Notes: generated by a model not told the origin, from the sequence alone. A DNA stretch of 64,000 nucleotides from Plantactinospora sp040120695 (GCF_040120695.1 NZ_JBEEAC010000004.1:124001-188000), one strand, 5' to 3'; counted from the stretch's first letter, positions 26,658 through 36,071 are shown. A program made the numbers and translations.

Positions 26658-26861
26658 TCAGCGGGCGATGCTGGCGGTCTTGACTCCGGCGACGAAGGCG
26701 GACCAGGCGTACGGCGCGAAGGCGAGGACTGGCCCGGTCCGGTCCTTGGTATCGCGTACGGCGACGACGTCGGCCAGGTTGTCGGCGACCTCGACGCATT
26801 CGCCACCGTTGTCCCCACTGCGAGTGCTCTTGCGCCACTGGGCGCCGGTCACGTCAACCAT
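26658..26861 (-). CDS. DUF397 small protein
   Basis: The 67-residue protein has the DUF397 signature WRKSTRSGDNGGECVEVA followed by VAVRDTKD and a C-terminal FVAGVK. DUF397 genes pair with XRE-type regulators in actinobacteria; some pairs have been reported as toxin-antitoxin-like or developmental modules. The ATG at 26861 overlaps the end of the regulator gene by 8 bases and has GGGGAGG upstream, so the two are coupled. Confidence 0.88.
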   Translation of the reverse strand: MVDVTGAQWRKSTRSGDNGGECVEVADNLADVVAVRDTKDRTGPVLAFAPYAWSAFVAGVKTASIAR

Positions 26862-27735
26862 GATGGACCTCCCCAACGATTTTCTCGATCATGTGCCTCG
26901 ATTGTCCCTCATCCAAGGCGAGTGCGGTCAGCCCGGCCCAGACGGATTCGTAGGCTGCCAGTTCGCTTGGCCGGTCGAGATAGAGCGCCCCGGTCAGCGA
27001 CTCGCAATAGACGATGGGCGGCTCCGGAGTGTTCCGGTTGCCGGGTGGGAAGTTGAGCATGACGAACGTGCCGGCGACGGCGCCGTAGTGCAGCCCGGCT
27101 GCCAGCGGTAGCACCCGGATCGAGACGTTGGGTCGAGCACCTACGTCCAGCAGATGGCGAAGCTGGCCAGCCATCGTCTCGCGGCTGCCCACGATCCGCA
27201 GCAAAGCCGCCTCGTGAATGATCAGTTCGAGCCCGGGCGCAGACGGCAACCGTCGGGTCAGTAGCGACTGTCGTTGCAGCCGAACCTCGACCAGCCTGTC
27301 TCGCTCCTCATCGCTCATTGTTGACCGGTGCTGGTAGACCGCCAGTGCGTAGTCCCTGGTCTGGAGCATGCCCGGCACCATCGCGTCATAGAAGAACCGG
27401 AGTCGGGAGGCGACCGCTTCGAGGCCGACGTACAGCTCGAACCACTCGGGGATGGCGTCGCCGTACGCGTGCCACCAGCCCTTGGCCTTGGTCTGGCTGG
27501 CCAGCCCGACCAGCGCGGTGACCAGGTCCGGCCGCACGTCGTAGAGCGCGCACATCGCCTGGACGTCGAGCGAGCGGACCACGCCGAGCCCACTCTCGAT
27601 CCGCCAGACCTTCTGCCGGCTGCACTCCAGCGCCTCGGCCGCCGCGTCAAGGGTCACCCCGGCCTCGGTGCGGAGCTGCTTGAGCGTTCGGCCGAGCTGG
27701 CGGCGTGGCACGGTCGAACCCATGTCCTCGGTCAT
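26854..27735 (-). CDS. XRE-family regulator with DUF5753
   Basis: Residues 10-65 form a helix-turn-helix of the XRE type (LGRTLKQLRTEAGVTLDAAA, then SRQKVWRIESG). The rest is the DUF5753 sensor region, with VPGMLQTRDYALAV and LHEAA-like segments (ELIIHEAALLR). Such regulators act with a DUF397 partner on development or antibiotic genes. The start at 27735 has GGGAG seven bases upstream. It probably binds the dyad at 27786-27820 between itself and the divergent gene. Confidence 0.9.
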   Translation of the reverse strand: MTEDMGSTVPRRQLGRTLKQLRTEAGVTLDAAAEALECSRQKVWRIESGLGVVRSLDVQAMCALYDVRPDLVTALVGLASQTKAKGWWHAYGDAIPEWFELYVGLEAVASRLRFFYDAMVPGMLQTRDYALAVYQHRSTMSDEERDRLVEVRLQRQSLLTRRLPSAPGLELIIHEAALLRIVGSRETMAGQLRHLLDVGARPNVSIRVLPLAAGLHYGAVAGTFVMLNFPPGNRNTPEPPIVYCESLTGALYLDRPSELAAYESVWAGLTALALDEGQSRHMIEKIVGEVHHG

Positions 27736-27785
27736 TTGATCACTCCCGCGTTCGATTCTGCAACATCCTGCCGCCTCCGATGAAA

Positions 27786-27820
27786 CGTCTATCTGTTGAC
27801 CATAGGTAAGTCAATAGACG
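27786..27820. promoter_or_regulatory. 35-bp imperfect dyad upstream of XRE regulator
   Basis: CGTCTAT (27786-27792) pairs with ATAGACG (27814-27820), and inside it TTGAC (27796-27800) with GTCAA (27810-27814). The site lies between divergent promoters of the XRE gene and the helical protein gene. It is a natural candidate for the regulator's own operator. Confidence 0.5.
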
Positions 27821-27888
27821 ATGGGCGGCTTCTCCCGAGAGTTCGCTTGCCATCCACGCGTCACACGCTACAAGATGGCCTTCGAGAG

Positions 27889-28476
27889 GTGACCGTCCAA
27901 ACAGTTCCCGGCTGGGTCGCCGCGCTGATCAATAATCCTCGGCGAAAGGATGATGCTGCCGTGCGCGCAAATGCCTGTCGTATTCTTTCGCCCTACGCCA
28001 CCGGCCTGATCGCGATCGGCGAACCGACGGCTCGTGGCAGACCGGGCGGGGACCGGTTGACCCGTGATCAACTCAAGGCGCTGTGGCTGCACCGCGCGGT
28101 CGCGGGACGTCTGGTCAGCGACCCCGACGGAGTGTTGGCGAAGGCGGCGGCGAACCTCGAACGGCTACGTTCGGTACACCCGGACGGGATGGCGGCGAAG
28201 TGGCTCGAACGCTGGAGCGCAGTCCTCGACGCCGGGGTGGAGTCAGTCTTGACGGTCTTGACCTCGACTCGCCCTGACGATGTCGAGTTGCGGCAGAACT
28301 CACCGTTCGCCGGAGTCCTGCCCGAGTCCGAGCGTCGAGCCGTGCTGGCGGCGTTCGCGCAGAGCTGGCGCGAGCAGCCTGCTGTCCGACGGTGCTCAGG
28401 ATCCGGCGCCGGTGCCGGTGGCGCCGCTTCCGGCGGCCCGGCGGCGGGGGAGTCGGGCCAGCACGAGTCGGCGTAG
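27889..28476 (+). CDS. Helical protein of unknown function, divergent from XRE/DUF397
   Basis: About 195 residues from the GTG at 27889 (VTVQTVPGWVAALINN); an in-frame TTG at 27796 would lengthen it by 31. It is helical, with LTRDQLKALWLHRAVAGRL, LERLRSVHPDG and a conserved-looking RQNSPFAGVLPESER block. I recognise no named domain, though the layout resembles actinobacterial proteins adjoining HTH regulators. The final about 27 residues are Gly/Ala/Ser-rich and lie entirely within the antisense of the convergent flippase gene. That tail is probably spurious in composition but continuous in frame. Confidence 0.6.
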   Translation: MTVQTVPGWVAALINNPRRKDDAAVRANACRILSPYATGLIAIGEPTARGRPGGDRLTRDQLKALWLHRAVAGRLVSDPDGVLAKAAANLERLRSVHPDGMAAKWLERWSAVLDAGVESVLTVLTSTRPDDVELRQNSPFAGVLPESERRAVLAAFAQSWREQPAVRRCSGSGAGAGGAASGGPAAGESGQHESA

Positions 28477-29973
28477 CCGGGCGTCGGTGGCCCAGAGCAG
28501 TACCCCGGAGACCAGCCCGGCCGCCCCGCCCAGCACCAGCAGCTCGACGACCGGCCCGGCGTCCAGACCGGTCCGGGCCGCCGCCAGCGGCACCAGCGCG
28601 GCGGCCACCGCGGCCAGGATCGCCGGCACCGTCGGCGCGAGGAAGGCCACGATCGACGCCCCGGCGGCCCGGCGCACGGTGACCCAGACCGCCAGGGCGG
28701 TCACCAGGACCTGCATGCCGACCCCGGCCAGCGCCACCGCCGTCGCCTCGGCCACGTCGTCGTACCCGGTGAAGAGGGTGCCGACGGCGGCCAGCGTCGC
28801 CACCCCGAGCACGCCCCGGGTCCAGAGGATCGCGGCGAGCTTGCCCGGCTGGCCGATCGCCTGGAGTGCCGGGCCGAGCAGTACCCCGTACACGTTGACG
28901 GCGCCGAAGAGGCAGAGTAGCCGCAGCGGCACCTCGGTGCCGGCCCACTGCGGACCCAGGAGCGTGACCAGCGGATGCGCCGCCGCCGCGAGTATGCCGA
29001 GCACCGGCAGCCCGGCCAGCGCACCGAGGTGCTGGAGCTGGTTGAGCTGCGCGGCCAGCGCCGCCCGGTCCCGCTGTAGCCGGGACAGTGACGGCAGCGC
29101 CACCTGCTGGAGCGACCGGACCGTGACGTCGACTAGCATGTCCGGCAGCCGGGCCGCCAACCGGTAGATCCCGGTCGCCACCGGCCCGAAGAACAGCCCG
29201 GTGAAGAGGACGTCGGCCTTGGAGCTGAGCATCAGGCCCAGCCCGGCGTTGGCCGAGTGGGCGGAGAAGACCAGCAGGTCCCGGATGCCGGCCAGCCGGG
29301 GCCGGCGGCTCGGCCGCCACGGGCAGACCCACCAGAGGACCACCAGGCCGACCGCCGCGTTCACCAACTGCTGCGCCACCAGGGCCCAGATGCCCGCGCC
29401 GGCCAGCGCCAGCACCACCCCGGCGGCGCCGCTGAGCAGCGAGGCGAGCAGGGTACGGATGGCGACCGCCCGGAACCGCAGTTCCCGGCGCAACACCGCC
29501 TCGGGCACGATCGACAGCCCCTGCAACAGCACCAGCGGGGAGAGTGCGACGCAGATCGCGGTCAGCTCCGGAGCCCGGTTGGCCAGCGCCCACAGTGGAC
29601 TGACGACGGCGGCGAGCCCACCGATCACCACCCCGGCCAGTATCAGCACCACGAACGCGCCGTCCAGGTGCTCCGGCGTGAGTCTGTCCCGCTGCACGAT
29701 CGCGGAGACCAGCCCCTGCTGGATCAGCGTCTGCGCCACCGTGATGTAGACGGTGGCCATCGCCACCAGGCCGAACTCGCTCGGGCCGAGCAGCCGGGCC
29801 AGCAGGAAGGTGACCAGGATCGACGAGCCGATCCGGCCGGCGGTGAGCACGTACGACCAGCCGATCGCCGAGCGCAGCCGGCCACCGCCGCCCGTCGACG
29901 GCGGACCCGAGTCGGTTGCCGGGATGCGTGCTGGCTGCTCCGGAGCCGTCCGGGCGGGCTGGACCGCGGGCAC
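28396..29973 (-). CDS. Polysaccharide flippase (Wzx/MOP family)
   Basis: The 525-residue protein has about 14 hydrophobic helices and the N-terminal ARLLGPSEFGLVAMATVYI segment of Polysacc_synt/PST flippases. It should move lipid-linked repeat units across the membrane. The GTG at 29973 lies one base after the stop of the transferase gene; the GTG at 30003 would add 10 residues. Its 3' end overlaps the convergent gene at 28396-28476 by 81 bp. Confidence 0.85.
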   Translation of the reverse strand: MPAVQPARTAPEQPARIPATDSGPPSTGGGGRLRSAIGWSYVLTAGRIGSSILVTFLLARLLGPSEFGLVAMATVYITVAQTLIQQGLVSAIVQRDRLTPEHLDGAFVVLILAGVVIGGLAAVVSPLWALANRAPELTAICVALSPLVLLQGLSIVPEAVLRRELRFRAVAIRTLLASLLSGAAGVVLALAGAGIWALVAQQLVNAAVGLVVLWWVCPWRPSRRPRLAGIRDLLVFSAHSANAGLGLMLSSKADVLFTGLFFGPVATGIYRLAARLPDMLVDVTVRSLQQVALPSLSRLQRDRAALAAQLNQLQHLGALAGLPVLGILAAAAHPLVTLLGPQWAGTEVPLRLLCLFGAVNVYGVLLGPALQAIGQPGKLAAILWTRGVLGVATLAAVGTLFTGYDDVAEATAVALAGVGMQVLVTALAVWVTVRRAAGASIVAFLAPTVPAILAAVAAALVPLAAARTGLDAGPVVELLVLGGAAGLVSGVLLWATDARLRRLVLARLPRRRAAGSGATGTGAGS

Positions 29974-29974
29974 C

Positions 29975-30907
29975 CTAGGCGCTTCCCTTCGCCGTGCTGG
30001 CACGCCGCCGGATCAGCCGACCCAGCCAGACCGTGATCCGGCGGCGCAGCAGGCCGAGTCGGACCCGGACCCGGCGGGCCCACCAGGTGGCCAGGAACGC
30101 CACCGCCGAACTGAGCCGGGTGCCGAGCGGCTCGGAACCGGTGGAGAGGGTCCGCAGCGTCTCGGCGAGCATCCGCAGCCTCGGCGCCCGGACCCGCCTG
30201 CCGCTCTGGGCATACCAGGCCAGTGCCGAGTCCGGGGTGGCGTCCTTGGCCTGCCGGGTGGAGGCGCCGTGCATCCGGCGCAGGAAGAGCGGCTCGGCCA
30301 CCTCGTGGATCTCGCCGAGCCGGGCCACCTCGGCGATCAGCGTGTAGTCGGAGGAGAGGAACGGGCGGATCATGCCGGTCCGGCGCAGCGCCGACATCCG
30401 GAACACCCCGAAGTGCGCGTGACAGAGGTTGATGTTCTTCGCCACCCGGGCCACCCGGCGCCACGCCCGCCGGTCGCGCAGGTCCAGCCGGTCGGCGTAC
30501 GGGCCGATGACCTCGCCGGCCTCGTCGATCAGTACGGTGCGCGGATAGGCGAGTACGGCGTGCGGCCCGGCCGCGTCCAGCGCCGCCACGCAGGTGCGCA
30601 GGTACGCCGGCAGGCAGACGTCGTCGTACGCCACCCACTTGAACAGCTCACCCCGGGCCAACTCGACCACCCGGGCGTAGTTGACGTGCCCGCCGAAGTT
30701 GCGCGGGTTGCGGTAGAGCCGGATCCGGGGGTCCCGCGCGGCGTAACGCTGGCAGATCTCCCAGGTCCGGTCGGTGGAGGCGTTGTCGCTGATGATGATC
30801 TCGAAGTCGGGGTAGTCCTGGGCGAGCAGGGCGTCGAGGCAGCCTTCGAGGTAGCGCTCCGCGTTGTAGAGGGGTACGCCCAGACTCACCCGCGGTGCTG
30901 GCTCCAT
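29975..30907 (-). CDS. Glycosyltransferase family 2
   Basis: The 310-residue GT2 opens RVSLGVPLYNAERYLEGCLD, has SDNASTDRTW, and VAYDDVCLPAY as the metal-binding DDxC variant. The C-terminus is Arg-rich and possibly membrane-associated. The ATG at 30907 is 12 bp from the preceding methyltransferase gene, in one unit: epimerase, methyltransferase, transferase, flippase. Confidence 0.87.
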   Translation of the reverse strand: MEPAPRVSLGVPLYNAERYLEGCLDALLAQDYPDFEIIISDNASTDRTWEICQRYAARDPRIRLYRNPRNFGGHVNYARVVELARGELFKWVAYDDVCLPAYLRTCVAALDAAGPHAVLAYPRTVLIDEAGEVIGPYADRLDLRDRRAWRRVARVAKNINLCHAHFGVFRMSALRRTGMIRPFLSSDYTLIAEVARLGEIHEVAEPLFLRRMHGASTRQAKDATPDSALAWYAQSGRRVRAPRLRMLAETLRTLSTGSEPLGTRLSSAVAFLATWWARRVRVRLGLLRRRITVWLGRLIRRRASTAKGSA

Positions 30908-30919
30908 CGTCTCCTCCGC

Positions 30920-32137
30920 TCAGGCGACCAGCAGCTCGGCGTGCACGCCGAGCCGGCGTAGCGCGGCGTCGATCTCGTCCCGGTAGGCCGGGTTGGTGAT
31001 GATCACCGAGCGGGTGCCGGAGCCGGCGAGGGTGGCCGGATCCCGCACCTGGTGCCCGGTCACCGGCAGGTAGCGGCCCCACTTCCGCGGGTTGACGTCC
31101 ACCACGGCGGCGAGCCGGCGATCCGGGTCGGCCAGGTGGAGGAACTGCACCCCGCGCGAGCCGGCTCCCCAGAGCACCGGTCGGTCACCGGCAGAGGCCA
31201 GCCGGTCGATGGTGCCCCGCCAGTGCTCCCGAACGGCTGCGTGTCGGTCGGCGAAACCGGCGATCGAGGCGAGCTGCCGGTCCCGGTCGGCCACTCCCGG
31301 CGACTCGGTTCCGGGCAGCGCCGTACCGGTCACCGGCGCTGTGGCGTTCACCGAGATCTCGACGTACCGGAACATGCCGGAGAAGAGCCGCCCGGTGGCG
31401 ACCACCCGCCAGCCGGCCCGCTCGACGATCCGGCAGAGTGAGTACCCGTCGAAGTAGGAGACGTGTGGGTAGATCACCTCCCAGCCGGCGGTGCCCAGGT
31501 CGTAGCCGGCGTCCGGCACCTCCAGGTAGCCGTGGACCGGCCGGTCACCGGCCAGCTCGCGGAGCCGGACCAGGAAGGCGTACGGGTCGTCCAGGTGCTC
31601 GAACCAGTGCCGGGAGGTGACCAGGTCGAACGCGGGGGTGTCGCCGTCGAGTGGGGCGTGACCCCGCACGAGGGTCGCGCCGGACGGGTCCGGGCCGGGC
31701 GGGCCGGCGTACATCGCGTCGTAGCCGATGCCCCGGCAACCGGCCACCTGGCACAGCTCGCGCAGGAACTCGCCCTGCCCGCAGCCGACGTCCAGCACCG
31801 TGCCGCCGCGCAGCGGGAACCGCCCGGCGAGGTGCGTGACCAGTTCCGCCGAGAAGACGCCGAAGGCGGGCGAGTGGTGCAGGTTGGTGTCCATGGTGGT
31901 GTCATAGACCAGAACGGCCGGGTCGAAGGCGAGGTTGCGGACGTACCCGCAGTCCGGGCAGTAGCCCAGCCACATCCGGCCGAGCGGGCTGGCCAGCGCC
32001 TCCGCCCGGCTGGCCCAGTGCACCCCGCAGTAGACCGGGATCTCGCCCAGGTCGGCGAAGGGCACCAGGTCGTGCCGGCCGCAGGCCGTGCACCGGTGCA
32101 CCAACTGCCTGCCGCCGGAGCCGCCGGCAGCGGTCAC
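30920..32137 (-). CDS. Zinc-finger SAM methyltransferase (sugar C-methyltransferase-like)
   Basis: The 405-residue protein shows an N-terminal Cys-rich segment (CTACGRHD, then YCPDCGYVRN), a SAM motif (VLDVGCGQGEFLRE) and a C-terminal GAGSRGVQFLHL domain. This is the three-part layout of Methyltransf_13/25/14 enzymes such as NDP-sugar C-methyltransferases. The exact sugar is unknown. The GTG at 32137 overlaps the epimerase stop by four bases. Confidence 0.85.
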   Translation of the reverse strand: MTAAGGSGGRQLVHRCTACGRHDLVPFADLGEIPVYCGVHWASRAEALASPLGRMWLGYCPDCGYVRNLAFDPAVLVYDTTMDTNLHHSPAFGVFSAELVTHLAGRFPLRGGTVLDVGCGQGEFLRELCQVAGCRGIGYDAMYAGPPGPDPSGATLVRGHAPLDGDTPAFDLVTSRHWFEHLDDPYAFLVRLRELAGDRPVHGYLEVPDAGYDLGTAGWEVIYPHVSYFDGYSLCRIVERAGWRVVATGRLFSGMFRYVEISVNATAPVTGTALPGTESPGVADRDRQLASIAGFADRHAAVREHWRGTIDRLASAGDRPVLWGAGSRGVQFLHLADPDRRLAAVVDVNPRKWGRYLPVTGHQVRDPATLAGSGTRSVIITNPAYRDEIDAALRRLGVHAELLVA

Positions 32138-33165
32138 GGCGTTCTCCAGCGCAGCTCGGCGTCGAGCCGGCCGGCCCCGGTGAGCGCCCGGATCCGGTGC
32201 AGCCGCTGGTGCCGCTCGCCCCGGAACGCCCCGATGGTTAGCCCGTACCGCTGGTACGCCTCGACCAGCTCCTCGATCCCCTTGCGCACCGTCCAGCGGG
32301 GGCGGAACCCGGGCACCTCGGCCGCGACCAGGTCACAGCTGACCCGGTAGTTGCGGGTGTCCGCCGAGGCGCCCCCGGCGAAGGTCACCCGCGATCCCGG
32401 CACCACCTCGGCGACGAGTTCGGCGACGTCCCGGATCAGGTAGTTCTCGGCGCTGACCCCGATGTTGTAGGCCCGGCCGTGCACCACCGCCCGGTCCGCC
32501 TCCAGCAGGGCCAGGAAGGCCGCGCAGATGTCCTCGGCGTGCACCAGCGGCCGCCAGGCCGAGCCGTCGGAGAGCAGCCGTACCTCGCCGGTGAGCAGGG
32601 CGTGCGCGGTGAGGTCGTTGACCACCAGGTCGCCGCGGAGCCGGGGGGCGAAGCCGTACGCGGTGGCGTTGCGCAGGAACACCGGGGAGAAGTCGTCGTC
32701 GGCGAGGGCCGCGAGGTCCCGCTCGGCCCGGACCTTCGACGCGCCGTACGGGGTGACCGGGGCGAAGGCCGCGGTCTCGTCCAGCGGCCGGTCGTCGGTG
32801 CCCGCACCGTAGAGGCTGCACGAGGAGGAGAAGAGGAAGCGGGTCACCCCGGCCGCCCTGGCCGCCCCGGCCAGCCGCACCGTGGCCCGATGGTTGATCT
32901 CGTAGGTCAGTTCGGGGTCGAGGTTGCCGATCGGGTCGTTGCAGAGCGCGGCGAGGTGGCAGACCGCGTCGAAACCGGCGAGATGCTCCGGCCGGACGTC
33001 CCGCAGGTCCATCGCGAGGGAGGGTACGGCCGCCGGTGCCGGGCCGAGCAGGCAGTCGGAGTAGTAGTCGGTGTCCAGGCCGGTCACGTCGTGCCCGGCG
33101 GCGCTCAGCATCGGGGTGAGTACGCCGCCGAGGTAACCATGGTGGCCGGTCACGAGAACACGCAC
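32134..33165 (-). CDS. NAD-dependent sugar epimerase/dehydratase (extended SDR)
   Basis: The 343-residue protein starts RVLVTGHHGYLGGVL (NAD loop TGxxGxxG) and has SSSCSLYGAG and the catalytic PYGASK (Tyr-x-x-x-Lys). It acts on a nucleotide-sugar. It is first in its operon, with a 179-bp divergent region shared with the next methyltransferase gene. The family cannot be narrowed further from sequence alone. Confidence 0.87.
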   Translation of the reverse strand: MRVLVTGHHGYLGGVLTPMLSAAGHDVTGLDTDYYSDCLLGPAPAAVPSLAMDLRDVRPEHLAGFDAVCHLAALCNDPIGNLDPELTYEINHRATVRLAGAARAAGVTRFLFSSSCSLYGAGTDDRPLDETAAFAPVTPYGASKVRAERDLAALADDDFSPVFLRNATAYGFAPRLRGDLVVNDLTAHALLTGEVRLLSDGSAWRPLVHAEDICAAFLALLEADRAVVHGRAYNIGVSAENYLIRDVAELVAEVVPGSRVTFAGGASADTRNYRVSCDLVAAEVPGFRPRWTVRKGIEELVEAYQRYGLTIGAFRGERHQRLHRIRALTGAGRLDAELRWRTP

Positions 33166-33344
33166 GGCAAAGCTCCCGTCGTCGCCCGGATGAGAAGGCG
33201 AGTTTATGGGTGCCCCCCTGGCCGACCCGGCTATTGTCGGACTTTTTACTCAACCGCTCCCGCCGCGCCGGAGTGCTGGTTAGCGTGGCGCGCAGGCGGG
33301 CGGGCGCCGCGCCGGTATTTGCGATCATATCGGGGTGGGTGGGC

Positions 33345-34574
33345 ATGACCGATGCCAAATGTCGGCTGTGTGCGGCGGTATTGACCGAAACGTTTGTCGA
33401 CCTGGGCATGTCGCCGCTCTGCGAGAGTTATCTCAGCGCGGATAGGCTCGATTCGGCCGAGATCTTCTACCCACTCCACGTCCGAATCTGTTCGAAGTGT
33501 CTGCTCGTGCAACTTCCGGCGTACGTATCCGGAGAGGAAATCTTCTCCGACTATGCCTATTTCTCGTCGTACTCCGACTCCTGGGTGGCACACGCCAAGC
33601 GGTACGCCGACACGATGACCGAGACGCTCGGGCTCGGGCCGGAGAGCCTGGTGACCGAGGTGGCGAGCAACGACGGATATCTGCTCCAGCACTTCGTCGC
33701 CCGGGGCGTACCGGTGCTCGGGGTGGAACCGGCCGGCAACGTCGCCGAGGTGGCCCGGCAGCGGGGAGTCCGGACCGAGGTGCGGTTCCTGGGTGCCGAA
33801 ACCGGCGTCGAGCTGGCGGAGCGCTACGGCCGGGCCGACCTGGTCGCCGCCAACAACGTCTACGCGCACGTGCCCGACCTGATCGGCTTCACCGCCGGGC
33901 TGGCCGCGCTGGTCAAGCCGACCGGGCTGGTCACCTGCGAGGTCCCGCACCTGCTGCGGCTGATCGAGCGCCGGCAGTACGACACCATCTACCACGAGCA
34001 CTATCAGTACCTCACGCTGCGTACCGCGATGCGCGCGCTGGCCACCGCCGGCCTGATCGTGATCGACGTGGACGAGTTGTCGTCGCACGGCGGCTCGCTG
34101 CGGGTGCACGCCCGACCGGCCGCGGCGGCGGGGGAGCCGTCCGGCAACGTCAAGTCGGTGCTGGACGCCGAGACCGAGGCCGGCCTGCACACCGTCGCCG
34201 GGCACCTCGGCTTCGCCGACGCCGTCTTCGACATCAAGCGGGAACTGCTCGACTTCCTGCTCACCGTCCGGGCACAGGGGCTGCGGGTGGTCGGCTACGG
34301 GGCACCGGGCAAGGGCAACACCCTGCTCAACCACTGCGGCATCCGCGCCGACCTGCTGGAGTACACCGTGGACCGCAGCCCGCACAAGCAGGGGAAGTTC
34401 CTGCCCGGCACGCACATCCCGATCCACCCGCCGGAGCGGATCGCCGAGGACCGTCCCGACTACGTACTCGTGCTGCCCTGGAATCTGCGCACCGAGATCT
34501 CCGCGCAGCTCGCCTACGTACGCCACTGGGGTGGCCGGCTCGTCTTCCCGATTCCCGCCCTGGAGGTGCTGTGA
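33345..34574 (+). CDS. NDP-sugar C-methyltransferase-like protein
   Basis: The 409-residue protein starts MTDAKCRLCAAVLTETFVDL. The zinc-binding cysteines continue with CSKCLLVQL, then comes a SAM domain (VTEVASNDGYLLQHF), the HEHYQYLTL catalytic block and the C-terminal YGAPGKGNTLLN nucleotide-like loop. This is the NovU/TylC3 type of C-3 methyltransferase. The chosen ATG sits at the start of the zinc finger; the longer frame upstream is not supported. It overlaps the next start by TGATG-type coupling. Confidence 0.88.
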   Translation: MTDAKCRLCAAVLTETFVDLGMSPLCESYLSADRLDSAEIFYPLHVRICSKCLLVQLPAYVSGEEIFSDYAYFSSYSDSWVAHAKRYADTMTETLGLGPESLVTEVASNDGYLLQHFVARGVPVLGVEPAGNVAEVARQRGVRTEVRFLGAETGVELAERYGRADLVAANNVYAHVPDLIGFTAGLAALVKPTGLVTCEVPHLLRLIERRQYDTIYHEHYQYLTLRTAMRALATAGLIVIDVDELSSHGGSLRVHARPAAAAGEPSGNVKSVLDAETEAGLHTVAGHLGFADAVFDIKRELLDFLLTVRAQGLRVVGYGAPGKGNTLLNHCGIRADLLEYTVDRSPHKQGKFLPGTHIPIHPPERIAEDRPDYVLVLPWNLRTEISAQLAYVRHWGGRLVFPIPALEVL

Positions 34575-35428
34575 TGCGGGTCGTCCTCTTCTGCGGCGGC
34601 CTGGGGATGCGGATGCGCGAGGACGCCGCCTCGGCACCGAAGCCGATGGCGATGATCGGGGACCGCCCGCTGCTCTGGCACGTGATGCGCTACTACGCCC
34701 ACTTCGGGCACACCGACTTCATCCTCTGCCTCGGCTACGGCGCCGCCGCCGTCAAGGAGTACTTCCTGCGGTACGACGAGACGCTCTCCAACGACTTCAG
34801 CCTCTCCATGGACGGCCGGGACGTACGGCTGCACTCGGCCGACATCACCGACTGGAACATCACCTTCATCGACACCGGCCTCGGGACCTGCATCGGCGAG
34901 CGGCTGATGCGGGTCCGCAGGTACGTCGAGGACGAGCCGATGTTCCTGGCCAACTACGCGGACACCCTGACCGACGCGCCGCTGCCGGAGATGGTCGACC
35001 GGTTCCGGCACTCCGACGCGGTGGCCAGCCTGCTCGCCGTACCGGTGCAGTCGACCCACCACGTCATCGACATCGCCCCCGGCGACCAGGTCACCCGGGT
35101 ACGCCCGATCCGCGAGCTGATGCAGTGGGAGAACGGCGGCTACTTCATCCTGCGCCGGGAGATCTTCGACGTGCTCCGCGAGGGGGAGGACCTGGTGCCG
35201 CACGGCTTCGACCGGCTGCTGCCGGAGCGGCGGCTGATCGCCCAGCGCTACACCGGGTTCTGGCGGGCCGCCGACACCTTCAAGGACCGGGCCGAGCTGG
35301 AGCAGCTCTACCAGTCGGCCCGCTGCCCCTGGATGCTCTGGGACGCCAACCGCAACCAGGGCCGCCGGCCGGCGACCCTGGAGCCGGTGCTCGCCGGTGT
35401 CGCCGGCAGCGCCCGGGTCTGGGACTGA
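34574..35428 (+). CDS. Glucose-1-phosphate cytidylyltransferase-like protein
   Basis: The 284-residue protein has the nucleotidyltransferase opening VVLFCGGLGMRMRED, then KPMAMIGDRPLLWH and LCLGYGAAAVKEYF, closely following RfbF-type cytidylyltransferases (with TxGxGTCIG-like DTGLGTCIGERL). It would make CDP-glucose or a related NDP-sugar. No CDP-glucose 4,6-dehydratase is visible in the window, so a partner may lie elsewhere. Confidence 0.85.
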   Translation: MRVVLFCGGLGMRMREDAASAPKPMAMIGDRPLLWHVMRYYAHFGHTDFILCLGYGAAAVKEYFLRYDETLSNDFSLSMDGRDVRLHSADITDWNITFIDTGLGTCIGERLMRVRRYVEDEPMFLANYADTLTDAPLPEMVDRFRHSDAVASLLAVPVQSTHHVIDIAPGDQVTRVRPIRELMQWENGGYFILRREIFDVLREGEDLVPHGFDRLLPERRLIAQRYTGFWRAADTFKDRAELEQLYQSARCPWMLWDANRNQGRRPATLEPVLAGVAGSARVWD

Positions 35429-35435
35429 CCGGTTG

Positions 35436-36071
35436 ATGATGCCGTTGCGCCTCTCCGCGGCCCGCTCGGTGGTGCTGCTCGGGGCACACCCGGACGACAT
35501 CGAGATCGGCGCCGGCGGGCTGCTGCTCGCCCTCGGCGACGTACCCGGGCTCCGGGTGCACTACGTGCTGCTCACCGGCACCCCCGCCCGGCAGGCGGAG
35601 GCGCGGGCGGCGGCCGCCGCCTTCCTGCCCGGCGCCCGGCTCAGTTTCGCCCTGCACGACCTGCCGGACGGCCGGGTGCCGGCCCGGTGGGGCGAGGCGA
35701 AGGAGATCGTGAACGCCGCCGCCGCGACCCTGGACGCCGACCTGGTGCTGGCGCCCGGCCCGGACGACGCGCACCAGGATCACCACACACTCGCCGCCCT
35801 GGTGCCCACGTCGTTTCGGGACGCCACGGTGTTGTACTACGAGATCCCCAAGTGGGACGGCGACCTGGGCCGGCGCAACGTCTACCTGCCACTGACGCAG
35901 GAGCGGGTGCGCCGCAAGGTGGAGCTCCTGCACGCGAGCTATCCGTCGCAGAAGGGCCGGGACTGGTGGGACGACGAGGTGTTCCTCGGACTGGCCCGGC
36001 TGCGGGGGATGGAGTGCCGGTCCCGGTACGCCGAGGCGTACCGGTGCGAGAAGGCGGTGATCGAGCAGTGA
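35436..36071 (+). CDS. PIG-L family deacetylase
   Basis: The 211-residue protein has the zinc-binding AHPDD (residues 17-21) and DDAHQDHHT further on, the two conserved metal motifs of LmbE/PIG-L N-acetylglucosamine deacetylases. It would remove an acyl group from a sugar or sugar-like intermediate. The start is one of two adjacent ATGs at 35436 and 35439. Its stop overlaps the next start. Confidence 0.87.
   Translation: MMPLRLSAARSVVLLGAHPDDIEIGAGGLLLALGDVPGLRVHYVLLTGTPARQAEARAAAAAFLPGARLSFALHDLPDGRVPARWGEAKEIVNAAAATLDADLVLAPGPDDAHQDHHTLAALVPTSFRDATVLYYEIPKWDGDLGRRNVYLPLTQERVRRKVELLHASYPSQKGRDWWDDEVFLGLARLRGMECRSRYAEAYRCEKAVIEQ

Noticed and set aside
33166..33344. Extra N-terminal residues for the C-methyltransferase from 33210
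   Set aside because: The region lacks a ribosome site and the protein family begins at the zinc finger; it is better read as a divergent promoter region.
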